A stretch of 64,000 nucleotides of DNA, taken from the NCBI RefSeq assembly GCF_024199985.1, contig NZ_JANARS010000005.1, positions 248,001 through 312,000 on the forward strand, written 5' to 3'. The notes beneath the pieces were generated by a model, which did no database searches, was not told the origin of the DNA, and saw only the letters and a list, made by a program, of their open reading frames with translations. The position numbers and the translations under genes are program-made. Below, one piece after another: positions 40,401-49,454 of this stretch. Each line of letters opens with the position of its first letter. Position 1 is the first letter of the stretch. Source of the stretch: Nocardioides pinisoli (GTDB lineage Bacteria > Actinomycetota > Actinomycetes > Propionibacteriales > Nocardioidaceae).

Positions 40401-42313
40401 GTCCGCTCCTGCGGCGAGAGCGTCCGGCCGTGGCGCAGGCCGAACTCGTAGATGTAGGAGGGGCGCGCGAGCCCGCTCAGCTCGTAGGGGCGCTCGTCGA
40501 CGACCTCGACGCCCATCGAGGTGAGCATCGGCAGCATCGCGCTCAGCGACAGCGGCTCACCGACCCGGAACACCTTGAGGCGCGACTCGGCACGGCGGTA
40601 GGTGCCGCGCGGCTCGTCCTGGTCGAAGAGCGCGAGGTCGATGCCTTCGTCGCCCTCGATGGCCTCGATGCGACCGAGGTCGGCCGACCCGCGCTGGGGC
40701 TGGTAGTCCTCCTTGTAGGCCTCGGGGAACGCGTTGGCCCACGCCCGCGCGAGCCGCGACCCCTCGTCGACGCCGTACTCCCCCACGACGGCCGTCACGA
40801 AGTCGTCGCGCCACGACCGCGAGGCCTCCATCAGCCGGCGCTCGAGGTCGGCGACGTCGATCTCGGGGACGTGGCCGCCCTTGGGCGGGTGGACCACGAA
40901 GTGCACCCGGGCGGTCGTCGACTCGTTGACCCGGGCGGTGAACTCGACGTGCTCCCCGCCGAGCTGGTCGCGCAGGATGTCGGAGAACCGCTCGCGGACC
41001 GCGGTGCTGTAGCGGTCGCGCGGGAGGTAGACGAGGACCGACACGTAGCGGCCGTAGGTGTCGCGGCGCACGAAGGCCCGCAGCTGGCGGCGCTCGCGGG
41101 CGCTCATCACGTCCTGCGCGACGGGGGCCAGCTCGTCGGGCGAGGTGTGGAACAGCTCGTCGCGCGGGTAGTTCTCGAGCGTGTCCATCAGCGCCTTGCC
41201 GGCGTGGCTGCGCGGGTCGAAGCCCGCGTGGCGCATGACCTCGGTGACCTTCTCGCGCAGCACCGGGATGCGGGTCACCGACTCGGTGTAGGCGGCGCTG
41301 GAGAACAGGCCGAGGAAGCGGCGCTCCCCCACCACCTCACCGTCGGGGCCGAACGTCTTGACGCCGACGTAGTCGAGGTAGGCCGGGCGGTGCACCGTGG
41401 CGCGCGAGTTTGCCTTGGCGAGCACGAGCAGCTTCTTCTCGCGGGCCTTGGCCTTGACCAGCGGCGGCAGCTTGGCGAAGGACGCCGACAGGTCCTGGTC
41501 GTGGCGCAGGATGCCCAGGCCCGACCCCGGGACGGCGCGCAGCCCGCACTCGTCAGGGGCGCCCTCCTCGGCCTCGAGCAGGTACTCCCGGTAGCCGAGG
41601 AAGGTGAAGTGGTCGTCGGCGAGCCACGTCAGGAAGTCGCGCCCCTGGCGCAGCTCCTCGGCGGACAGCGGCGGCGGGTCCTGGTCGAGCTCGGCCACCA
41701 CGGCGAGGGCCTGGGCGTGCATCTTCTCCCAGTCCTCGACCGACTCACGTACGTCGCGAAGCACCCGCTGGAGGCCCTCGGTGATCTCGGCCGCCTCGTC
41801 GTCGTCGGTGCGGTCGATCTCGACGTGCATCCACGACTCCGCACCCTCCTGGGTGGCGGGCCGGGTCTCGGACTCGATGGCGGCCCGGCCACCACCGGTC
41901 GGCTCCTGGGCGTGCACGTGCTGGAGCTCGCCGGTGATGTCGCGCTCGACGGTGAGCTGGGGGTGGAAGACCGCGTGGACGTTGTGCCCGAGCCGGTTGA
42001 GCTCCATCGTCACCGAGTCGACGAGGAACGGCATGTCGTCGGTGACCACCTCGACGACCGAACGGCCCGACGCCGACCAGCCGGAGTCGGCGATGGTGGG
42101 GGTCACGACGCGTACGGCGGCGGTGCCCTGCGGGCGCGAGGACGCGAGCTCGCGGTGCGAGGCCACCGCGCCCAGCAGGTCCTCCGGTGACCGCTCGGCC
42201 ACCTCGTCGGGTGCGACGTGGCGGTAGTAGTCGCGCACCAGGTCGCCCCACTCCGGTCGGGCCGCCGCTGCTGCGTCGAGCTGCTGGTGCTTGGTCTCCT
42301 CAGGCGTCGCCAC
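37424..42313 (-). CDS. gdh: NAD-specific glutamate dehydrogenase, 180-kDa class
   Basis: Oxidative deamination of L-glutamate to 2-oxoglutarate with NAD. The 1,629-residue product matches the large class known from Streptomyces. It has a long N-terminal regulatory region ([23 protein letters not shown]-like parts), then the catalytic core with [59 protein letters not shown] and [20 protein letters not shown]. The GTG start has no Shine–Dalgarno but TAGGGT six bases upstream. The P5C dehydrogenase gene at 43160–44788, which makes glutamate, lies nearby and could feed it. Confidence 0.96.
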   Translation of the reverse strand: [1629 protein letters not shown]

Positions 42314-42319
42314 GCTCCG

Positions 42320-42325
42320 ACCCTA
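42320..42325 (-). promoter_or_regulatory. Putative leaderless −10 box of gdh
   Basis: The minus strand reads TAGGGT, CGGAGC, then GTG. The hexamer is identical to those before the GntR gene and the TetR gene. Confidence 0.45.
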
Positions 42326-42374
42326 GAACCCGGGTGTGACGGCCACAACACGGGGGTGCGGGCACCGTTGGGCC

Positions 42375-42854
42375 ATGATGAGCGCCATGAAGAAGCTCAC
42401 CAAGACGCTGACCTACGACGCCTCCACCGACGCCGTCGGGGCCATGCTCGACGACGCCGCGTTCCGCGAGGAGGTCCTGCGCCAGCAGCGCGTCGTACGC
42501 GGCTCGGCGGACGTGGACGGCGACGTGGTGCGCATCGAGCAGGTGCGCTCGGCCGGCGACGTCCCGTCGTTCGCGCGCTCCTTCGTGGGCGACGAGATCG
42601 TCATCGTCCAGACCGAGACGTGGACCTCGGCGACCACGGCCGACCTGGCGATCGCCATCCCCGGCAAGCCCGGCGAGGCGTCCGGCACGATCGGGCTCAC
42701 CGAGGCGGGAGGCCGGACGACGCAGACGGTCGAGCTGGCCGTCAGCGTCCGGCTGCCCCTGGTCGGCGGCAAGGTCGAGTCGATGATCGTCGAGCTGCTG
42801 GGTCACGCGCTCGACGTCGAGCACCGCGTGGGCCAGGAGTGGCTCACCCGCTGA
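42375..42854 (+). CDS. DUF2505 family protein
   Basis: A 159-residue protein (MMSAMKKLTKTLTYDASTDA, AFREEVLRQQRVVRGSADVD, SGTIGLTEAGGRTTQTVELA, KVESMIVELLGHALDVEHRV). It matches DUF2505, a START/polyketide-cyclase-like fold common in Nocardioides relatives. The biochemical role is unknown; a hydrophobic ligand is likely from the fold. Starts at 42375, 42378 and 42387 are all possible; CACCGT six bases before 42375 favours the first. Confidence 0.75.
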   Translation: MMSAMKKLTKTLTYDASTDAVGAMLDDAAFREEVLRQQRVVRGSADVDGDVVRIEQVRSAGDVPSFARSFVGDEIVIVQTETWTSATTADLAIAIPGKPGEASGTIGLTEAGGRTTQTVELAVSVRLPLVGGKVESMIVELLGHALDVEHRVGQEWLTR

Positions 42855-42876
42855 CCCCGCCTCGCGACCTCGAGGC

Positions 42877-43140
42877 TCACGGAGCGGGGTCGGCCTTTGC
42901 CTCCGGCTGGGGCCCGTCGCCCGGGGGAACGGGGACGTCGGCGCCCGGCTCCCGGGCGGCCTCGCGCGACACCTCCGTGGCGTCCTCGCCGCGGCGCCGC
43001 CAGATGACCAGGCCCAGCACCACGAACGGTCCGAACGCCAGCAGCAGCGTCAGCGCCTGCTCGTAGGGATGGAGGGACCCCATGTGCCACAGGGCGCGGA
43101 GCGGGAGGACGGGGACGGGCACGCCCCCATCCTCCCCCAT
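42877..43140 (-). CDS. Small single-pass membrane protein (87 aa)
   Basis: Function not recognised. One membrane helix (ALTLLLAFGPFVVLGLVIW, about 29–47) is followed by a charged cytoplasmic tail rich in Pro, Glu and Ala (VSREAAREPGADVPVP). HMGSLHPYEQALTLLLAFGP looks conserved-type sequence rather than random GC-rich frame. It lies between the DUF2505 gene, which it faces, and pruA, 19 bases after it in the other direction of reading. Confidence 0.6.
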   Translation of the reverse strand: MGEDGGVPVPVLPLRALWHMGSLHPYEQALTLLLAFGPFVVLGLVIWRRRGEDATEVSREAAREPGADVPVPPGDGPQPEAKADPAP

Positions 43141-43159
43141 CTCGGCGGGACCGCGGTGG

Positions 43160-44788
<1,629 letters not shown>

Positions 44789-44820
44789 GCGGGTGATCGT
44801 GTCAGACCCGCAGGCGCGCC

Positions 44821-45174
44821 TCAAAGTGCCGGATCCTGGGCGACGAGGTCGCCCACCTCCTGGGTGGCCCACCAGGCGAGGTCGTCGTCGGCGTCGGCGT
44901 CGTCCTCGGTGTCGACGTGCACCGCGACGACGTCGCGCCAGCGGACCGGCGCGTCGGCGGTGGAGGTCTCGGCGACCACGACGACCCGCCGCCGCGCACC
45001 GTCGGGGAGCGCCGCCACCAGCTCGGCCGAGGCGTCCGCGGCGCTCATCAGGGCGGCGTACTCGCTCTCCTCGCCGTCGTCGGCGGCCAGGACCGCGTCG
45101 ACGACCCGCGGACCGTCGGCGGCCCAGTCCTCGGCCAGTCGCGGCAACGTCGAGGGCAGGTAGCGTCGCGTCAC
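44821..45174 (-). CDS. DUF6912-like small protein
   Basis: A 117-residue protein starting VTRRYLPSTLPRLAEDWAAD, the pattern of the actinobacterial DUF6912 group. It is acidic (DTEDDADADDDLAWWATQEV) and soluble. The function is unknown. GTG 45174 overlaps the stop of the WS/DGAT-like gene as GTGA, so it is the second gene of that unit; the longer frame to 45288 is rejected. Confidence 0.72.
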   Translation of the reverse strand: MTRRYLPSTLPRLAEDWAADGPRVVDAVLAADDGEESEYAALMSAADASAELVAALPDGARRRVVVVAETSTADAPVRWRDVVAVHVDTEDDADADDDLAWWATQEVGDLVAQDPAL

Positions 45175-46637
45175 TTCTCCTCCTTCCCGGCGGCCTTCTT
45201 GCCGGCGGCCTCCTTGCGTCCGCGCGGGGCGCGCGGCCGGGTCTCGGACGCCGAGTCCTTGAGCTCCTCCAGCGCATCGAGGACGCACTGGCCCAGGACG
45301 TCCGCGTCCGGTACGGCGTCGCGGTCGGCCGTGATGCCGTAGAACACACGGCCGTCGTAGGACGTCACGCCGATCGCCAGCGGGTGGTCGGGGAGCAGCG
45401 GGTGGACGGGGTAGGACTCGAGCATCCGGGCGCCGTCGGCGTAGAGCGGGAACTGCGGGCCCGGCACGTTGGTGATCGAGACGTGGAAGCCGCGGCGAAG
45501 CTCCGCCGTGGCGAGGCGCGCCCCCAGCGCGTGGAACGTCGTCGGCGCGAAGCCGGCGATCCCCGAGAGCCGGCGGGCCGAGACGTTGCGGCCGTTGTCG
45601 CGGTGCGCCCGCAGGTCATAGCTGACCTGGTGGAGCCGGACGACAGGACTGGGCTCGCCGATCGGCAGGTTCACGAGGTGGCCGGTGATCTGCGTGCCGA
45701 GCGACGTCGGCTCCAGCTCGTCGTCGATGACCGACATCGGCACGATGGCCTTGATGGTCTTCAGCCCGCCCAGCGACTCGGCGCGAGCCATCAGCCAGCC
45801 GCGGAAGCCGCCGGCGAGGGTGGCCAGGATGACGTCGTTGACCGTGCCGCCGTGCACCTCCCGGATCACCCGGTAGTCGGAGAGGTCGGTGCGCACGGTC
45901 ACGAACCGGCGCTGCTGCGAGAGGCGGCGGTGGACCGGCGTGGAGTGGACGGGGCCGCGGCCGGCGAGGGCGTTGGCCACCTCGGCCACGCGGGCCCCCG
46001 AGGCAGAGGCCGCGCGAGCGAGCGACTCGGCGTTGGACCGCGTGGTCATCCAGAGCGTGCGGGGGCTCTCCAGGTTGTCGGTCACCGCGTGGAGCGCGGC
46101 CGTGACCGGGCCGGCCGGACGGCTCGGATGCCAGTCGTCGTCGTGCCCGAGGGTCGAGCTGTCCGGGGACGTGTCGAGGAGCACCTGGCCGATGTCGACG
46201 GTCTCGCGGCCGTCGACGAGGATCTGGTGGCTCTTGGTCAGCAGCGCCACGCGCCCGTGCTCGAGGCCCTCGACGAAGTAGCACTCCCAGAGCGGGCGGG
46301 TGCGGTCGAGCGGGCGCGACGCGATGCGCGCGACGAGCTCGCGGAGCTGGTCGATCGAGCCCGGTCGCGGCAGCGCCGAGCGGCGTACGTGGTAGCCGAG
46401 GTCGAAGCCCTCGTCGTCCACCCACGACGGGTTGGCCAGCCGCCCCGGCACCGACTGCAGGCGCTGGCGGTAGCGCGGCACGAACGCGATCCGGTCGGCG
46501 ATCAGCTGGACCAGCCGGTCGTGGTCGAAGCCGGACTCCCCCGGGTCGAAGATCTCCACCGTGGCGTTGTGCATGGGCGTCGTGGGGGACTCGGCGGCCA
46601 GGATGGCCAGGTCCCGCGGCCGTAGCCGGTCGCTCAT
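45171..46637 (-). CDS. WS/DGAT-family acyltransferase with altered active-site motif
   Basis: A 488-residue member of the wax ester synthase/diacylglycerol acyltransferase family, which uses acyl-CoA to make triacylglycerol or wax esters. DLAILAAESPTTPMHNATVE, RPLDRTRPLWECYFVEGLEH, NDVILATLAGGFRGWL and FHVSITNVPGPQFPLYADGA follow the family. The HHxxxDG active-site motif reads HQILVDG here (137–143): the second histidine, considered the catalytic base, is Gln. Activity may be changed or lost. The C-terminus ends in a Lys/Ala-rich tail. AGAGGG precedes ATG 46637. Confidence 0.88.
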   Translation of the reverse strand: MSDRLRPRDLAILAAESPTTPMHNATVEIFDPGESGFDHDRLVQLIADRIAFVPRYRQRLQSVPGRLANPSWVDDEGFDLGYHVRRSALPRPGSIDQLRELVARIASRPLDRTRPLWECYFVEGLEHGRVALLTKSHQILVDGRETVDIGQVLLDTSPDSSTLGHDDDWHPSRPAGPVTAALHAVTDNLESPRTLWMTTRSNAESLARAASASGARVAEVANALAGRGPVHSTPVHRRLSQQRRFVTVRTDLSDYRVIREVHGGTVNDVILATLAGGFRGWLMARAESLGGLKTIKAIVPMSVIDDELEPTSLGTQITGHLVNLPIGEPSPVVRLHQVSYDLRAHRDNGRNVSARRLSGIAGFAPTTFHALGARLATAELRRGFHVSITNVPGPQFPLYADGARMLESYPVHPLLPDHPLAIGVTSYDGRVFYGITADRDAVPDADVLGQCVLDALEELKDSASETRPRAPRGRKEAAGKKAAGKEEK

Positions 46638-46749
46638 GCAGCTGCCCTCTCGTCGATGATCTTGTCCCGCATGGGATTCTGGCAGAGGCAGTGATGCGGC
46701 GGGTGCCGCGGTCGCTGCCTGCCCGTGCAGCTGTCGAAGGAGATCTCCT

Positions 46750-47199
46750 GTGTCCGGTCGCGTCCTCACGCGCCTCGCCCCTGTCGTGCTCGTCCTGGCC
46801 GCCTCGCTGACGGCGTGCGGTGGAGACGGCGACGCCGACCAGACGTCCACCTCGTCCGACACCGCGTCCGACACCCCGTCCGACACCTCCGCCGACACGC
46901 CGTCCGACACCCCAACCGAGTCCAGCGACGCCGCCGACACCGTCGCGGTGACCGTCACCCGTGAGGGCGGCTCGTTCACGCCCAACGGCGAGCGGGTGGA
47001 GCTCGGGGTCGACCAGGCCCTGGTCCTCACCATCGAGGCCGACGAGGCCGGCGAGCTCCACGTGCACAGCACCCCCGAGCGGGAGATCGCCTACGAGGCG
47101 GGGACGTCCGAGCACAAGATCGTCATCGACCGGCCGGGTGTCGTCGAGGTGGAGAGCCACGACCCCGACGTGATCCTGCTGCAGCTCGAAGTCCGGTGA
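46750..47199 (+). CDS. Lipoprotein with cupredoxin-like domain
   Basis: A 149-residue exported lipoprotein: signal sequence with lipobox LTAC (about residues 20–23). A low-complexity linker of Asp, Thr, Ser and Pro (about 28–62) and a C-terminal beta domain (VAVTVTREGGSFTPNGERVE, ADEAGELHVHSTPEREIAYE, VIDRPGVVEVESHDPDVI) follow. The latter resembles a cupredoxin fold with His residues, but a full copper site is not certain. The GTG start has AAGGAG within the palindrome AGGAGATCTCCT (46738–46749). It overlaps the next membrane-protein gene as GTGA. Confidence 0.78.
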   Translation: MSGRVLTRLAPVVLVLAASLTACGGDGDADQTSTSSDTASDTPSDTSADTPSDTPTESSDAADTVAVTVTREGGSFTPNGERVELGVDQALVLTIEADEAGELHVHSTPEREIAYEAGTSEHKIVIDRPGVVEVESHDPDVILLQLEVR

Positions 47200-48539
47200 T
47201 CCTCGGTCCCGCCACCGTCGGCGGCTCGATCTCGGCCCACGGCCTCGGCGGCGCGAAGGACCTGCCGATCCCGTCCGAGCTCGCGATCGCCGGCGCCGTC
47301 GCCGCGCTGGTCGTCTCCTTCACGGTGCTGGCGGTGGCCTGGCGCGAGCCTCGCTACGACGCAGCCACCAGCGGCCGCCCGGCGCCGGCCTGGCTCGACC
47401 GCCTGGTGTCCTCCCGCGCCCTGGCCGTCTCGGCGCGCGTGCTCGGCATGGTCTTCTTCCTCTACGTCGCCGCAGCGGCGGTGTTCGGCGAGGACACCCT
47501 GATCAACCCGTTCCTCGGCACGGTCTACGTGCTGCTGTGGGTCGGCCTCGTCCCCGCGTCGCTGCTGCTCGGGCCCGTCTTCCGGGCGATCAGCCCCGCG
47601 CGCACCATCAGCATGCTGTTCGCCAGGATCTCCGGCGTGCCCGAGGGCCAGGGCCTCTACACCTACCCCGCCCGGCTGGGCTACTGGCCGGCCGCGATCG
47701 GGCTGTTCGCCTTCGTCTGGCTCGAGCTCGTCTATCCCTCCTCAACCGACGTCGGCCCGGTGCGGCTCTGGTTCGCGGCCTACCTCGGCATCATGCTCAT
47801 CGGCTCGGCAATGTGGGGTACGACGTTCCTCGCCCGCGCCGACCCGTTCGAGGTCTACTCCTCGCTCGTCGCGAAGCTGTCGGTCTGGGGTCGCCGCGAC
47901 GGTGCGCTCGTCCTGCGCAGCCCGCTCGCCAACCTCGACACCGTCGTCCCCCGGCCGGGACTGGTGGCGGTGGTCGGCGTGCTCTTCGGCAGCACCGCCT
48001 TCGACTCCTTCCGGGAGTCGACGCCCTGGCTCAAGCTCGTGCAGTCGATGTCGACCTCACGCGTGTGGCCCGACACCCTCGCGCTCATCGCGTTCTCGGC
48101 CGGCGTGGCGCTGGTGCTGGCGGTGGCCACCATGGCGACGGGCGTCGCCAGCGACACCCCGCGGCGGGAGCTGCCCAACCAGTTCGCGCACTCGGTGGTG
48201 CCGATCATCGTGGGCTACATCGTGGCCCACTACCTGACCTACTTCGTCGAGTACGGCCAGCAGACCGTCATCCAGCTCAGCGATCCGTTCAGCCGGGGCG
48301 ACGACTTCCTCGGCACGGCCGACCTGCAGGTCAACTACTGGCTCTCGACTCACCCGACGTTCCTCGCCGTGAGCAAGGTCGCCGCCGTCACGCTCGGGCA
48401 CGTGGTGGGCGTGGTGGCCGCCCACGACCGCGCGGTCAAGCTTCTGCCCCGCCGCCACCAGCTCACCGGTCAGCTGCCGCTGCTGGTCGCGATGGTCGGC
48501 TTCACCGTGGGTGGCCTCTACCTGCTGTTCGCGGCCTGA
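47196..48539 (+). CDS. Polytopic membrane protein, 'fenitrothion hydrolase'-annotated family
   Basis: A 447-residue membrane protein with about ten hydrophobic segments. It starts MILGPATVGGSISAHGLGGA, followed by KDLPIPSELAIAGAVAALVV. From memory, actinobacterial proteins with this HGLGG-KDLPIP start are often annotated as fenitrothion hydrolase; that label should not be taken as function. DPFEVYSSLVAKLSVWGRRD and AHYLTYFVEYGQQTVIQLSD are other conserved-looking stretches, the latter with His residues in a helix. Translational coupling to a cupredoxin-like lipoprotein suggests a metal- or redox-linked membrane system. The exact role is unknown. Confidence 0.68.
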   Translation: MILGPATVGGSISAHGLGGAKDLPIPSELAIAGAVAALVVSFTVLAVAWREPRYDAATSGRPAPAWLDRLVSSRALAVSARVLGMVFFLYVAAAAVFGEDTLINPFLGTVYVLLWVGLVPASLLLGPVFRAISPARTISMLFARISGVPEGQGLYTYPARLGYWPAAIGLFAFVWLELVYPSSTDVGPVRLWFAAYLGIMLIGSAMWGTTFLARADPFEVYSSLVAKLSVWGRRDGALVLRSPLANLDTVVPRPGLVAVVGVLFGSTAFDSFRESTPWLKLVQSMSTSRVWPDTLALIAFSAGVALVLAVATMATGVASDTPRRELPNQFAHSVVPIIVGYIVAHYLTYFVEYGQQTVIQLSDPFSRGDDFLGTADLQVNYWLSTHPTFLAVSKVAAVTLGHVVGVVAAHDRAVKLLPRRHQLTGQLPLLVAMVGFTVGGLYLLFAA

Positions 48540-48551
48540 GCCGCGCCGGCC

Positions 48552-49409
48552 TCAGCCCTGGGGCGGGATCGCGCCGTAGGGCCAGCCGGCCGGCAGCACG
48601 TCGGTGACCTCGACGGACTCGCACGAGCCGCGGTAGTCGATCACGTCGGCGGGGTCTCGCCAGCCGACGAAGACCACGCGGTCGGCGTTGCCGACGTCGC
48701 CCAGCGTCGGGTCGTCGCAGTGGATCTTGTCCTGCTGGCCGTCGGGGAGGACGTAGATCGTGTCGTTGCCCTGCTCGGTGAAGACCTTGTCGGCGCCGGG
48801 GCCGAGGAAGACCGTGTCGTCACCCTCGTCGCCCTTGATCTTGACGTCGTTGCCCTCGCCGTCGATCAGCACGTCGTTGCCGGGACCGCCCTGGATCGCG
48901 CCGTCGTCGCCGGGGCCGGCGTCGATCCAGTCGTCGCCGTTGTTGCCGATGTGCTTGTCCGAGCCGTCACCGCCGAAGAGCTTGTCGGCACCCTCGCCGC
49001 CGCCGACGAGGTCGTTGCCGCCCTCGCCGTGCACGAGGTCGTCGCCGTCGCCGGCGGTGAGCTTGTCGTTGCCCTCGCCGCCGTAGATCACGTCGTCGCC
49101 CTGGCCCCCGTCGACCGAGTCGTTGCCGAGCCCGCCCGAGCCCCAGTCGTTGCCGGGCTGGAGGGTGATCCAGTCGTCACCGTCGTCACCGCTCACGGTG
49201 TCGTGCCCGTTGCCGGCGTAGACCTTGTCGTTGCCGCCGCGGGCGGTGACCTCGTCCTGGCCGCCGATCGCCATGATCTTGTCGGCGCGGTTCTTGCCCT
49301 TGATGGTGTCGTCGCCGGTCGTGCCCTGGAAGAGCTTGGCCGACGCGGGAGCGGCCGTCAGGACGACAGCCAGGCTGGCGACAGTGGCCAGGCGAAAGGG
49401 ACGTGGCAT
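48552..49409 (-). CDS. Secreted RTX-type calcium-binding repeat protein
   Basis: A 285-residue exported protein: signal peptide MPRPFRLATVASLAVVLTAA, then about a dozen nonapeptide repeats of the GGxGNDx type (RGGNDKVYAGNGHDTVSG, GEGNDKLTAGDGDDLVHGEG). These fold as a calcium-binding beta-roll. The C-terminal part (NADRVVFVGWRDPADVIDYR, RGSCESVEVTD) carries two cysteines. No toxin or enzyme domain is present, so a structural or surface role is more likely. GAGGAGG precedes the ATG. A Sec signal rather than a type I secretion tail fits a Gram-positive host. Confidence 0.88.
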   Translation of the reverse strand: MPRPFRLATVASLAVVLTAAPASAKLFQGTTGDDTIKGKNRADKIMAIGGQDEVTARGGNDKVYAGNGHDTVSGDDGDDWITLQPGNDWGSGGLGNDSVDGGQGDDVIYGGEGNDKLTAGDGDDLVHGEGGNDLVGGGEGADKLFGGDGSDKHIGNNGDDWIDAGPGDDGAIQGGPGNDVLIDGEGNDVKIKGDEGDDTVFLGPGADKVFTEQGNDTIYVLPDGQQDKIHCDDPTLGDVGNADRVVFVGWRDPADVIDYRGSCESVEVTDVLPAGWPYGAIPPQG

Positions 49410-49454
49410 GGGAGGGCCTCCTCGAGAGATCAGCCCTCAAAGTACGTCAAATCT

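Noticed and set aside
37622..42190. A 1,522-codon open frame on the plus strand opposite gdh
   Set aside because: Antisense shadow of a very GC-rich gene: composition is Val/Leu/Glu/Arg-biased with no domain, while the minus frame matches glutamate dehydrogenase throughout.
48700..49330. CRISPR-like regular repeats
   Set aside because: The periodicity comes from coding RTX nonapeptide repeats; there are no constant repeats with unique spacers and no cas genes.
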